A stretch of DNA of 64,000 nucleotides from Sarcophilus harrisii (GCF_902635505.1 NC_045429.1:425657669-425721668); one strand, 5' to 3'; counted from the stretch's first letter, positions 23,985 through 56,079 are shown. Notes: generated from the sequence alone by a model not told the origin. Translations and numbers: made by a program.

Positions 23985-24160
23985 TTGAGCTTAGGCAACT
24001 TGCTTAGGCAGCCTGGTAGCTGTGGTTCAGCATGGATACTGGTTTTAGTTCAGGCACTTGATTGGTTTAGCCCATTCCTGCTCAAGAGATCCACCAGCCT
24101 CAGCCTCCTCAGAGCAAGGATTACAGGTACTGGTCTCTGTGATCCAGTATAAGACTAATT
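23985..24160 (-). pseudogene. 7SL RNA-like relic, antisense
   Basis: Plus-strand text 'ttaggcagcctggtagc', then 'tttagttcaggcacttgatt', 'gctcaagagatccaccagcc', 'tcagcctcctcagagcaagg' and 'attacaggtac' follows, in order, the complement of the first 150 or so bases of 7SL RNA. That complement reads ...ttaggcaacctggt...gatcgg...ctcaagcgatcctcc...tcagcctcccgagtagctgg...tacagg. The RNA sense is therefore on the minus strand. It is a decayed partial retrocopy of the signal-recognition-particle RNA or a 7SL-derived SINE. The call rests on alignment by eye. Confidence 0.5.
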
Positions 24161-24337
24161 TGTCTAAGGTGCTAGAACATAGATGAGGGCACAGATGAGT
24201 TATTTCAAGTGGTGCAATGGTCTTGCTAAATCTGGCCAGAAGTTCATTGTAATAACATTCTAATACATCAATAAGGGATTCAGATCTAAAAAGGGCTAGG
24301 AAACTATTAACATTGCAAATGAGAAATAAAGACTTTG

Positions 24338-25070
24338 AAAATACAGTGGTGTCTTGGTATTATTGTCAATTCATTCCAGAAAGCACTACAAGTGGTAAAA
24401 AGAAATATTGAATGAATTTTTCCCATAAAGGAGAACATCTCCAGTGTGAAGTCTAACCATCTCTCCACATCCAATTCCCCAAGGGGGCAAATGGGGCTTC
24501 CAGATTCAGAGAAACAAGCCCAGCCAGGCTTTTCTCTTCTTGACCCAACTCACTATCTAAGAATCTCAGCATTTATATTCTCCCCCCATCATTGTCCAAG
24601 TATTCCTCAAGCTTCTTTGGGTAAAGGTGGGAGGGGAGTGCCTGGATGTGGAGATGGAAGATTTCTCACTCCACCTGTTGCCCTGGGTCCTCCACTCCTG
24701 TTCTAGCTCCTCCATCTCTTGCTAAGTATGCTGGATGCTCCATGCCACTTTTCAGAACTACTGTTTTGGGAGCTGGTCAACTATGTGCTGCAGTGGCCAT
24801 ACGCTGCAGAACTGCCCAGCAACCTAGGTAATGTACATGTACATGTACAACTTCAACATAGTGGATTCCAATCTGAGAGTCCTTTCACACAACAGCCTTC
24901 ACTGGGAGGAGCCCATGACCAAGGACAATAGCAGTGGTGGCAGGGCTGGGCAGAAAGTCTCGCCAACCTTACATCCCTACTGCTCAATCAAGACAATAAC
25001 CAAGTGCAACAAATCCTGAAGCAATTTTTTTCTTACCCAAATGCTCGAATACTGAATTTGATAAATTTCA
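24338..25070 (+). mobile_element. Possible degraded DNA-transposon fragment
   Basis: 'tacagtggtgtcttggtat' followed by 'tcaattcattccagaaagc' resembles the terminal inverted repeat of a cut-and-paste transposon. Near 25,040 'aatgctcgaatactga' could belong to its other end. No transposase reading frame is visible. The middle (24,430-25,000) is GC-richer and unclassified. Confidence 0.25.
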
Positions 25071-25184
25071 AAGCAGAGTGAGTAATAAATGGAGTAGGAA
25101 CATTTCAAGCCCTTAAAATATGCCTTTGCTCAGACTGGAATTCCCCCCTCCAATTTTTGAAGTTCAACTCAAATCCATTCATGC

Positions 25185-25300
25185 TACCTACTATTAGGCA
25201 AGTCACTTTAACTCTCTCAGCTTCAGTTTAGTCACCTGGAACATGAAGGACTTGAACTATCTAAGATTCTTTTCTGCCATAAATCTGATCTCTCAGACAG
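25185..25300 (+). repeat. MIR fragment
   Basis: 'ggcaagtcactttaactc', 'cttcagtttagtcacc' and 'ctaagattcttttctgcc' match the MIR 3' half. Confidence 0.6.
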
Positions 25301-25379
25301 TAATGATTTTTCCTTGAATATGACATAAAACCTTTTGCATAGTTTGTTTTTTAATAACTTTATTCCATCCTGTCCTCTC

Positions 25380-25737
25380 CTCATCATCTCAGCTTTTTTC
25401 TTCAATCTCTCTTGACTGCTATCCTCCTGTCTACAAATATTTTCATGTCTCTTCTATCCTCAGAAAACTCTCACTTGTTCCATTTTTCCCTATTATCTTA
25501 CATCTCTCTCTCTCTTTTTTTTTGGATGATTAAACTCTTTGAGAAAGCTATCTGTCATCATTGGCTTTGTTTCTTTTTCTCATTTCTTAATTCTCTGCAG
25601 TCAGGCTTCCATGTAATCATTCAACTGAAACTTTTGAAAGTTAGCAGTGCTCTTGTCAAATCTTATGGCCTTTTCTCAGTCCCAATCCTTCCTGAGCCTT
25701 TATGCAGCCTTTGATAAAGTTAGTCATTCTCTTTTCA

Positions 25738-25770
<33 letters not shown>

Positions 25771-26775
25771 ACACTTCTCTCTTCTGGTTATCCTGTATGA
25801 TTGCTTTCTCAGTCTCCTTGCCTGTCTTCATTTGAAGCAAGGCTATTAACCATAGATATGTCCTAAGACTATTCTGGATTATATATTATTGTATTTGGGG
25901 ATTTCATCAGTTCACAAGGATTCAACTGTCTTCTCTATAGAGATGACTTTCACATCTACGTGCCTATCCTAATCTCTGTCCTGATTTTTGTTCTTTCAGC
26001 TACCTATTAGACAGCTTGAACTGGATTCCCATCAACATGGCTAAAACTGAATTCATAATCTTTTCCTCAATCCTCCCCTTCTTTCTCATTTCCCCGTTTC
26101 CAGGGATCCACCATCTTCCTAGTTATCAGGGCTCATCACTCAGGAGTCATCTTCAACTCCAAACTTTCTCATTCCCCGTAGCCAGTCAATTGCCAAGTCT
26201 TGTTTCTTTCATTTCTTGACAATCCCTTCTCTCTGACACTGCCCTCGTGCTGGTTCAAGCTCTACTCAACTCACACCTGGACTACTGCAATAACCTGCTA
26301 GTGGGTCAACCTGCCACAGGTCTCTCTCCTTCTCCCTTCCATTCCATCATCTTTTCAGCTGCCATACTGGCTTTTCTAATGGACAGATATCTTCATGGCT
26401 CAAGTTTGCCTCCCAGGATCAATTAAAAAATGCCTCCATTTGTCTTATACGAGGTCCCCCATAACCCGACCCCTTCCTTTCCGTACCCCCACCCCCAACC
26501 AGGTACTTTGCAATCCAAGCCAATTTGCAGTTTGTCCAATAGTCTAATCCATTTTCCACTGCAAGCACTTCCAATAACTCTCATCTCTGCCTCCCAGCTT
26601 CCCTGGGTCTCATTTAAACGCCACCTTCAAGAAATCTTTCCTAAACCTCCTTAATGCCAGAGTCTTCCCTCCCTGGGTTCATTCTGTCCATTGCCTATTT
26701 GTACACGGCTGTTTGCTCTTGTTTCCCCCACTGCATTACGAGCTGCTTGAGAGTAGGGGCTTCTTTCGGCGTCTA
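25380..26775 (+). mobile_element. Long L2 copy, plus strand
   Basis: About 1.4 kb reads in order through the L2 ORF2 end and 3' UTR: 'gcctttgataaagttag', 'gatgactttcacatctacg', 'gctaaaactgaattcataat', 'ctggactactgcaataacc', 'ctgcctcccagcttccc' and 'cattacgagctgcttgagag'. It is the longest L2 in the window. A 28-base poly(T) run interrupts it at 25,739-25,766. Its 3' end runs into the PRPF3 CpG region. Confidence 0.75.
25739..25766 (+). repeat. Poly(T) run, about 28
   Basis: An uninterrupted T run inside the L2 copy. It may be a bare poly(A) insertion on the minus strand or slippage. Confidence 0.9.
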
Positions 26776-27144
26776 GCCCTTGGGCGGGGCTCACTGGGAG
26801 TTTCGGGGTGCTTGCTGCACGGCCCCGTGAGTCAGGCGGGGCTAGACTGAGTGCCAGCAGCCTCGTGGTCTCAGTAACTTCGCTTGGAAGACGAGGGGGA
26901 ACTGAACCACACTGCCCGAGACCAGCTCGGAGCTCTCCCTCCTCTGCAGCCAGCCCGTACTAGCGTGTACCTCCAAGCTGGGCCAGTCGCGGCATCGCGG
27001 CTGGGAGTCCGCTTTCGTAGCGACCAGCAGCAGGTCGGCGCTCACTGAACACTGGCGGAATCCGCCTCGGGACTGAGAGAGCAGGACTGGGCACAAACCT
27101 CACCTACAAGCGCACCTGCCCCTCTCACGTAAAGCAGAAGGGAA

Positions 27145-27161
27145 ACTTCCGTTTCCGGAAG
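27145..27161 (+). promoter_or_regulatory. PRPF3: Inverted pair of ETS-type sites
   Basis: ACTTCCG and CCGGAAG face each other within 17 bases, forming an imperfect palindrome. Paired ETS sites of this kind are common in housekeeping CpG promoters and are often bound by GABP. Confidence 0.55.
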
Positions 27162-27248
27162 CACGAACATCCGATTTTTCCTGCGGGGATAATGGTGGGC
27201 AGATACTCCTGGCAATCGGAAGTCTTTCAGGCTTCAAAATAATAGTAC

Positions 27249-27256
27249 GCATGCGC
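27249..27256 (+). promoter_or_regulatory. PRPF3: NRF1-type site
   Basis: GCATGCGC, within tacgcatgcgct, matches the core of the NRF1 consensus TGCGCATGCGCA. Confidence 0.6.
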
Positions 27257-27311
27257 TTCCGCGGGTAGGCGAGCGAGCGAATCTACCAGCATTACTTGGG
27301 CTCTCCCCCGT

Positions 27312-27317
27312 CACGTG
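27312..27317 (+). promoter_or_regulatory. PRPF3: E-box CACGTG
   Basis: A perfect palindromic CACGTG, in the context gtcacgtgcc, lies just upstream of the likely PRPF3 start. It suits USF or MYC/MAX-type factors. Confidence 0.5.
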
Positions 27318-27329
27318 CCAGGGGCGCCG

Positions 27330-27441
27330 GGCGGGAAGCCGCGTGGCGGAGCCAGCGGTAACGACGGCAAGCCGTAAGGTCGAGCGACTTCCGGTTCCGG
27401 TGTAACGTTCGGGCTCCGTCTCAGGGGCTGAAGTTTGTGAG
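27330..27441 (+). other. PRPF3: PRPF3 exon 1, non-coding
   Basis: The end is set by a strong donor, tgtgag/gtgagt, after 27,441. The start is not visible in the sequence and is placed only approximately inside the CpG region. No ATG that continues into the PRPF3 frame occurs here, so it is 5' UTR. Confidence 0.6.
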
Positions 27442-29562
27442 GTGAGTAGCGGGCTCGGGCCCGGTGGGGCTGGCCATGGAGCCTGGGGGCTCAGTCTTCC
27501 AGCCCTGGCCGCCGTCGGAGCAGTTTTGGAGGCGGCGGTTCGTTAAGCGAATGTGCCCAACGGAAAGTGGCCAAGGAGAGGTTTCTGAGGAGTAAAGGGA
27601 TGGCGGGGATTGTAGGAAGGAAAAGGGCGGGGGCGGGAAGGGGAAAAAAGGCTCGGGCTGAAGTGAGCTGCCCGGGGAAAACTGGGCGATTGCGGGGAGC
27701 GAGCGGTGGGGAGGGACGTGGGCTCAGAGGGAAGGAAGAGCGGGTCTGGGGAAGCATCCCTGGAGGATAAACATAAATAACTCAGGACTGGAAGCCTCCG
27801 CTTGAGTATTCATTGGGGGTCTCTCGGCCTTTGTCATACTTTAGAATCTATTGTCATCTGCCCAGGGGCAGTGTCACGTTGGCGTCCCCGAAGCTAGTCT
27901 GTGTACCAGCCGCAGCCGTTGTTTTTGTTTTTAGATCATAGGAGCTCGCATGTGGTGCTGAGGGTTGCGCGTGTTCAGCATCCTGTATAGCTTTATATTC
28001 CAGTCCTTTAAATGCTACGGGTGTGAGGATGGCAGTGTTTTTTTCTCCTGTGGTTATTTACCAGAGTGCTCTCCATTAAACTTGAACCTCACGGAGATCC
28101 TTTGAGGACAGATAAACTAGTTCGTCCTAATCCCTGCTTTACTGGTGGAATACTCAAAGCCAGAGGAATTAAGTTGCCCATTCAGTACTCATGACAACAC
28201 TACCAGAATCCCTCCCAGTACGATGCATGATACGTCCCCTCTCTTATATGCTCATATACCCTCCCTTAGTTAAGGAGTATATATGGTCAAATAGGAGTTT
28301 GGGAAAATAGAGTCTTTTTCAAACTGTGATCCCCAAGAGACTGATTGGTGAAAAGAACTGTTTGAGTTTTCACTTAGCAAGACATAAGTTGGATACTTAA
28401 GCTTAGAACATTCTGTAGATGATCTTTCTCCTTTAATTCTATTTTTTCCTCTATAACCCTTCTGTCTTTTTTTATTCCAAATTCAAAACTATAATTTGAT
28501 GGCAATAGGGCATGTGAACTTGTACAAGCCTCCTCTGACCTGAAATAACTGAAAGACGTTAACTAGTCTATTTCTTATAGGAAAATATGTCTTAAGATAC
28601 TCTAAAGAAGATTGTTTATTTCTAAATGAAAAAAAGCTAAAGTTACATATTGGACAAAATCTTCAGTGTAGTGCTTGAACAGACTAAATCAAGGAGCAGT
28701 TATTTTTTCCTGTGTCCTAAGCATTATACCTAACGATCTAGAGAGAATATATTTAAAAAATTAGCTTGTCTCATTGAATAGCTTATGATTTAGCTAGACA
28801 AGTAAAAGTGTGAATATAGATGACAACCCTGCTTAGTAGAATGTTCAGTGAGAAGGTCTATTGTTCCGAAGAACCCTTAATGTTGTCTGTTTTCTCTGCT
28901 GAATTAGATGAGAATTAGGAATCTGGAAGGAAAGAACAGTCAGGCAGGAGAGAAATTACATGATCCTTGCCTGCTAGGTTATGTTCCCTTCAAGCATTTC
29001 ATCAAAATGGTCTTTCATGTAAACTTGCAGCATGAGAGGTTGGTTATGTAGGTTTTAAGTGAAATTGGAGTATGGTGGCATGAAGATAAAAATCTGTAAA
29101 AGAATGTTCTTAGAAGTTGTGAGCCATAATATAAAATTGGTGTTTGACCCTACCATAAGTACTTCATGACCCACTGTCCTGTATTAAGATCCTACAGAAC
29201 AGGATTCTGTCAGAGTGAGGTTAGGGGAGTCCATGCCTGAGGGTACAGAATAGCTGATTTTGAATGATTTTTCCAGCTATGTTTCCACATTTTGCAATCT
29301 GCCAGACTCTGGAGATGTATTAGTATCAGGAAGGAAGCAGCAGAATATCATATTCAACTCAGTTCCCCCAGGATAAGTGTAAGGGATGCTTTCTTTTGGA
29401 TTTTATTTTCATAAGTTGTTACCAGGAAGAGGAATTTATCCACAAATGTTGTGAAGTAACTTGCCCAGAAGTGTAGGGCAAGTTTTTTATAAAATAAACA
29501 TAATTCTGTATTATTTTCAGTGTCCTATTCTTCCCAATCACTTTCTCCTGATTCAACTCTAG
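27442..29562 (+). other. PRPF3: PRPF3 intron 1
   Basis: GT-AG intron of about 2.1 kb. The first few hundred bases stay CpG-rich. A very faint antisense MIR-like segment may lie near 28,080-28,190. Otherwise no feature is seen. Confidence 0.7.
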
Positions 29563-49342
<19,780 letters not shown>

Positions 49343-49600
49343 GACAACTACAGTTCCCACCCATTCCTTTCCACTGCCTTTGTCCCTCCAGCTTTCCTTT
49401 ATTCCTTCACCCCAACCTGTGTCTGTCTGTGTGCACACACGCACACATGTGCGTGTACATGTGTGAGAGAGATCTCCAGAAATTACCAGACAGACTGTGG
49501 GACTGAGGAAGAATTGCTGCTTTGTTCCCAGTCAGTCTGGTGCTGCCTTCCTTTCCCTTTCTGTGCATATGATTAAAGAATTATTTTTAAACCTGGTATG
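49343..49600 (+). other. PRPF3: PRPF3 3' UTR with ATTAAA poly(A) signal
   Basis: A short 3' UTR of about 250 bases. ATTAAA at 49,572-49,577 is the likely poly(A) signal. A small CA/GT-rich alternating patch lies at 49,432-49,460. The cleavage site is inferred. Confidence 0.7.
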
Positions 49601-50189
49601 GCATTTTTCACACCTAGGTGTTTGAGGGTACTTTTTTACTCCACTTTCTTTTGACAAATACAATAGGGACATTTTTATGCTTAAAGCAGTAAAGACTAGT
49701 ATTTTTTGGAGCAGAGTGGGGTAGCAAGTGAGGAAAGGAGAGATGTTTCTGATAGTATCTTATTTCCTCAATAGCATTTAGACAGCAAGTAGATATTTTA
49801 TACTCCTATCCAGGAAACTTTTAAGTCCTTTCCTGGTGAAGAGAATTGGCAGTGGGATATAGAGAGGCAATTAAGAAGGTTGTAGTAGATAGGTGGATGA
49901 AGCAGTAAGATTTGGAGATTTAGCAAAGCTTCTCCCTTTACAAAGTAAAAATCCTTTCACCCTAACCCCTTTTCTCCCTCCTTCCTTCCTTTCTCCCCCA
50001 CCCCCATTTAAGAGACTACTGGAATCCTGCTCTGAAATGTTTGATCTCTAGGATCCTCTAGCTTGAGGAAGTTATCGAACATCTAGTCACCCTGAGATCC
50101 TCTAAAGTCATTTTAGAAATAATCTAAGACCTGGGATTCCTTCATATTATATCTGTACCCTCCATTTATGCTGCATAAATTGCATCAGG

Positions 50190-50365
50190 CAAATGCAAAG
50201 AGTTCTGGATTTGGATTTAGGAATTTAAGTTAAAATCCTGGCTCTTTTTACTTGCTGTGTGATCTTTGGCCAAGCAAATCACTTAAATTCTCTTGGCCTC
50301 CATTTCCTCATTTGTATAATGCAAGGGAGTCAACATCTCTTAAGTTCTTTCTAGCTCAGGGGTAT
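50190..50365 (+). repeat. MIR SINE
   Basis: 'gagttctggatttggattta', 'cttgctgtgtgatctttggc', 'ccatttcctcatttgtataa' and 'taagttctttctagctcag' follow MIR order. Confidence 0.75.
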
Positions 50366-50689
50366 TAATGGAACACCATTGGGGAGTAGAGGTAGAGAAA
50401 GGATGCTTACCTTTGGTGTTCCCTTAAAAGGGTCTTAAAATTAATATTGCTAACCAAGTTGTGGTGTCAGTCAACTTGTGCATATTTTGAATTTACAACA
50501 GATTCTCAGACATCAGGGAAAATAAGGTTTTCCTAACATATCCTTTCTCTTTTCCTACCCCCCAAGTTCTTCCAGGTACAAAAAGCACTGTGTACCCAAT
50601 TGTCCCTTATGTCCTGGAGCAAGAGCTTACCAATCTTTTTGTTAAGAGACATATTTATAAGTTTTTAAATGGACCATGGTGGGTTTTTT

Positions 50690-51000
50690 TAAGCAATGTG
50701 GTACAGTGGAAAGGGCACTTGAAGTCAGAAGACCTGGGTTCAAGGTCCTAGCTCTATCACATTATTAGCTGTGATACTGGGCAAGCTCTTTAACTATTCT
50801 GAGTCCTCATTTGTAAAAATGGAGAAAATACTTGTAATACCCACTTCACAGGGTTGTTGTGAGGAAAGCATTTTGTAAACGTTTAAACGTTATATAAATG
50901 TGAGCTGCTATTACTACTACTACCTACCTCACAAGGTTGTTGTGAGGATCACTTTGTAACTGTAAATCACTGCAAAATATATAAATGTGAGTTGTTATTG
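50690..51000 (+). repeat. MIR SINE with a repeated 3' part
   Basis: A near-complete MIR (50,690-50,915) runs from 'ggtacagtggaaagggcact' to 'ataaatgtgagctgctatta'. The 3' portion 'cacaaggttgttgtgaggat' ... 'ataaatgtgagttgttattg' then occurs again at 50,930-51,000, a partial tandem copy. Confidence 0.75.
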
Positions 51001-51319
51001 TAAATGGAGAAGGAAATAGGTCTTCCACAGTAACACATGTAATGGATGAGATAGTTTAAGTCTTGAGATGGAGGGGGAGGAAGAAGGTAAGATAACACAC
51101 ATAGGTAAAAATATTTACAATACCTGGTAAGATGATAGGTATGAATGATAGGTAATTATAAGAGGGTGGGGCATTAGCAACTGGGGAGGAGGGTGGGGGA
51201 GGAAAATTATGGGAAAGATGGCCTTTAGGGAATTTAACCGGGAGAGAGACCAATCCAATCATGAACGCCAGCTTGGACAAAGGTGGGGAATGGAGAATAA
51301 AATTGAGTAAAATAGCAGT

Positions 51320-51620
51320 TGGTCTGCTATTATATAGTAATATTGCTAAATCAAAGAATATGCACAATTTACTGATTAAAAAGGCATAGTTCCACATTGC
51401 TTTTCACAATGGCAGGGCCAAATTACAACAACAATAGTGCATTATCGTACCTGTTTCTCAACATCAATTCCAAAATCTGGTGTTTTCCATTTTTGGCAGT
51501 CTAATGGTTATACAGTAGAACCTGTCTTTTTATTATTATTATTATTATTATTATTTCTCTAATGATTTGGATTTTTTTTTCATATTTTGTTGATAATTTG
51601 AATTTTTTCTTTAGTAAACT
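51320..51620 (-). mobile_element. Old L1 3' fragment
   Basis: 'attgctaaatcaaagaatat', 'cacattgcttttcacaatgg' and 'ctcaacatcaattcc' match the antisense L1 3' region, strongly diverged, with a (TTA)n expansion at 51,530-51,555. Confidence 0.5.
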
Positions 51621-52924
51621 TTAATCCAGGATATTAGAATAGGGTATGACACCTGTGTAAAAACCTTCATAAACTTTTAGAAGCTTGCCTAGGGCAATGA
51701 AGGATTAAATAACTTATCCAGGGTCAAACATGTCAAGAGGTCAGATGTAAAATGGTATCTTCCCTTAGAAGTAGGCTCTGCCTTTCTCCATAACTAGTGT
51801 TTTACAGGAATAATAATGAAAGAATAATGTTAAGTCGAAGTGAGAACTCATTTCTTACTCTGTGCCAGTTTAGGACTAAAAAAATTTGAACTATACTATC
51901 TCCCAAGTACCCTTTAGCTAAGGAATAATAACTGGCCTGTCTGAAGCCAAAATGAAAGTATCTGGTAGGGAAGAATTGAGAATGGTTTCACATGTTGCCG
52001 AAAGATCTAAATTCCTTTAAAAGGCCATCACATCAGGCTATTATAAAGTTGTTTGGGAGAGCAATTTCATTAGCTCTTTAGCTACATTGCAAGAGTTTGA
52101 AAATAAACTCATGAGATCTCGCTACAGATAAAATTTATAATAAGCAAGTGGGAAATAAGCCATTAAGGTGAAGGGAAGGTTTTGTTTTTGTTTCTGTCGG
52201 GGTATGCTTTGTGGACAAATGGGAAGGAGAAACGGAAAAAGATTAAAGATGCAGGAGAAAGGGACAAGACTAAAGCCAATTCTCGAGAGGCGAAAGGGAA
52301 GGGATCAGAGATAGTGGACTGATTATATATACGATTATCCCTAAATGACCAGAGACAAGAGTGGGTGACGATCAGCAAAGATTCTGAAATAAAGTTCTCT
52401 TCCGATAGCCCCAATTCTTCCCTTGGGTTGGTTTGTCATCAGGAGCTAGAAAAGAAGCCCTTTATGGTGCGAGGCAATCTAGTTGTACCAGATTTAGAGA
52501 GAGTGCGATCTGCTAAAATGAAAAACGTGATTTGTGTGTGGCTTGCAAACTTCCAGTGGCAGCGCCGACAAAAACGCCAATCGCTCGGCTCTGCTGCGGA
52601 GGTGCTCACCCACAACCCCGACGGTCGCTTCCGCGGGGTACCGACGGGGCTCGGGGCTGGCTGGCGGGGTTACCTGACCCAGAGTCTTCGCTAGCTTGCT
52701 GGGTCTGGCGAGGCCACGGGCACAACTACACCTTCCAAGGCCTCCAAATCTCAAAGTTCGGGTGAAGTTGGACGTATTTGTTACTACTCTTTACGGTTTC
52801 CCCCTACGTGGTCTGAACGGTCAGGTGGCCCCGAATGGTTTCTCCCGAGGTGGAGTTGCAGAGAGAGGAGCGAGAAAAACCGTTCCCTTCAGGAGTCTGC
52901 GCAGTTCATGTCTTACTGTAGTTG

Positions 52925-52934
52925 GCGCATGCGC
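52925..52934 (+). promoter_or_regulatory. NRF1-type palindrome, left lobe
   Basis: GCGCATGCGC, followed 18 bases later by a YY1-type AAGATGGCGGC at 52,952. Such pairs mark start sites in many TATA-less promoters. Confidence 0.6.
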
Positions 52935-53379
52935 GTCTTCTGAGGCGCTGCAAGATGGCGGCAGGCCGCTTCGTCCCGATTCGGTGCTCCGGAGAGTTAG
53001 CGGAAGCGAGGGCTGCAGTCGCCCGGGAATAACAGTAGCTGCTTCGCAGTGGGAATTCCCTGGCCCTTTTCCGTGAGCAGAACGACATCAAGAGAGACCT
53101 TGAGGCCCCGAGATCCAAAGGGAGAGGGCAAAGCGGGCCCCTCCCCCAAACCTCCCCACAGATCGGCCGACTCTCTCTCCCCCCTCCCTTTTTTCCCAGC
53201 GCTCAACACGCGAGTTTGTGACACAGGCGCAGAAGGAGTCGGAGGGGGCCCTTTGCTCTCGCGCGTGTGCGGACTTCAGCGCGCGCTTTCCGTCTATCGA
53301 TCTTGATTGGTCTAAGTGGATCGCCTCCACTCCTCCCCTTCCCTCTAGATTGAAGAGGAAGGGGAGGCGGGGCTGGGTG

Positions 53380-53389
53380 GCGCATGCGC
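53380..53389 (+). promoter_or_regulatory. RPRD2: NRF1-type palindrome, right lobe
   Basis: GCGCATGCGC within ggcgcatgcgcagc, about 600 bases upstream of the RPRD2 ATG. Confidence 0.6.
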
Positions 53390-53677
53390 AGCAACCTTAC
53401 TGTCGCTGTTGCGTTGCAAAAAAAATTTCTGGCTGGGTAGTCTGGTGGCTCTCGTGCGAGGGCTGCGAGGGGTTTGAGAAAGTGTTACGGAGGGAAGGGG
53501 GTGGGGGTGAGGAGTCGGGTAGTGTTTAGGCGCCCGACACAACTCCCATCCCCCGTCCCACGGGACTCCCTGGTTCTGGTTGGGAGAGGGGCTATGAGTG
53601 CAAGGTGCCGGTCAGGCCCCTGCTAGAAGCAGGGTCCCTGCGTTCCAAAACGCTTGCCACTCGGGCCAGAGGTTTAG

Positions 53678-54382
<705 letters not shown>

Positions 54383-56079
54383 TGACCTTGGGCCGCGGGG
54401 CCCGGATCTAGACGGGTTCCAGGTGCTCCTGGCTTCGGAACGGCGCTTGGCGAGCTGGCCGCGGCGCTGGGTTGGCGTGCGGGACGCCAACGGCTTCGTG
54501 CCTCTGTGGCCCCGGGCCTCGGCGTGCGCGGCCCCGATCTCCTCGGGCCGTCCTCCACTAACCCCCGAACGCCCCAACTTCTTTGTGCTCCGCCAATTTC
54601 CCACCCCGGGGCCCGGCGAAGGGGGTGGGGAAGGGGTCCGGCGCGAGGAGCGGGGGTCCGAGGTATAAAGCCCCCGGCCGCAGGCGGAGTTCCCACCCCG
54701 GCCTTAGAAAGGCGCTCGGCTCCTGGGGTGAAGGGGAAATGTAAACTTTGCTTCAGCCTAAATGCATTAATCAGGTGCTTTCCTCCAGGTCTTATGTTAG
54801 GAGAGCATTTCAGCCCTCTTCCTGTCCATAGGCTTAGAGAAACGAATACAGAAAACAAATTTGGAGGGGTAATTTTCCCCAGGGATAGCGTTCTATTACC
54901 TTCTCTTTGAATTTTCCCTTCAATAGAATTCCTTCCGTATTACTGCTTGAAATGGAGTTTCCAAACTGTCACTGAGTGGTGAATTTGCAGGAATGCCCTC
55001 ATTTTGTAGGAAGGGTGACTACGGTGCCAGTTGCTGCTTTGTGAGAGAATACTTAATCTAAGCTCCTCAATGACCTTTCCGAATTTCATGTCCCTTGTGG
55101 CATTCTTTCTAGGACTTGTGCCCATCTCGACTTATAGTTGAGTTAAGCAGACTCGGGTGGTGTGGTTTAGTTTTGCTACTTAGTTTGGCCAATGTGGCCA
55201 AAAGTATCCAGGATGCACAGGTTACTGTGGAGAAATGTGTTGTGTGTTCTTTGATTTGGGCAACCGAAATATGGCAAGTATTTCGAAACTCAATTTTTTA
55301 AATTGCACTTATTTTTTATTCTTACTCCCTTTGCTTCAGTAGGCCTTAAGTAGAAAGGTAAAACATACAGAATTAGAGGCTTTATTATGTCTTTGTGTGC
55401 AAGTTTGTTGTTGGGAGCAGTGTTTCCAGGTTACCGTGGTAATCACACTGTACTACTAGAAAAGTACAAGGCTGCTGGGGTAGTCATTTGTGTGCTCAGA
55501 TAGATTTTTTAAAAAATTAATCCCTTTCTGGGTAGTAAGTCATAGTAATAAAGGATACTTATCTGTAACTAATAAAGTTAACCAAAACTTTCTGTAGATT
55601 ATAGTTTTTAGGGTTGTTGTTTTTAATGCATTGCATAACGTATGTGCTTATAAACAAACAGGTTTTTAAAAACTGAATAACCTTCCATTCTGTTTTAAAA
55701 CATAACTGCCTTACCATTTAAATATTCTTATATCCGATTGGACATTGGGGGGGAAATATCAAATATATTGAAGTTGCAAGAAAATCCTATATTTTAGAGA
55801 ACCAGTTGATCTTTGTGATGTTAGAAATCACAAGGCATATATTTATTAAAATTTCTGATTCTGGTTCTGAAGAAATATATTTCTGTGATTACAGATTGCC
55901 TTTTCTGCCCCAATGTACTGTTTATACTATGGCAGGTCAATGAGGGAACTAACCTTATCTTAAGGAGTAGAAAACAATTGATTCAGGCAGGCTTTTTCTT
56001 TCGAGTCCTTTTCTTTGGGAGGAGGAGAGGAAAGAGGGGTAGTGGAGGGGAGTATGATTATTTAGCATTTTTAAAAAGG

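Larger units (their letters stand above)
17550..26740 (+). other. MRPS21-PRPF3 intergenic region
   Basis: About 9 kb between the MRPS21 poly(A) site and the PRPF3 CpG promoter. No gene was recognised. Repeats are listed separately. The parts with nothing recognisable are 17,560-18,500 (fairly GC-rich, apparently unique), 19,290-19,800, 20,060-20,860 and 23,040-23,985. Confidence 0.7.
26740..27480 (+). promoter_or_regulatory. PRPF3: CpG-rich promoter of PRPF3
   Basis: CpG density rises sharply here and falls again after exon 1. I see no TATA box. Motifs include a paired ETS-type arrangement (ACTTCCG at 27,145-27,151 and CCGGAAG at 27,155-27,161), an NRF1-type GCATGCGC at 27,249-27,256, an E-box CACGTG at 27,312-27,317 and ACTTCCGG at 27,387-27,394. 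Transcription probably starts between about 27,300 and 27,400. The exact start and factor binding are inferred. Confidence 0.8.
49600..52550 (+). other. PRPF3-RPRD2 intergenic region
   Basis: About 3 kb. MIR copies lie at 50,190 and 50,690 and an old L1 at 51,320. Nothing is recognised at 49,600-50,190, 51,000-51,320 or 51,620-52,550. The (TTA)n run at 51,530-51,555 is a simple repeat. Confidence 0.65.

Noticed and set aside
26842-27096. 84-codon minus-strand open frame upstream of PRPF3
   Set aside because: It is a by-product of the CpG promoter composition. No domain, splice site or homology was recognised. A divergent transcript is possible but not shown.
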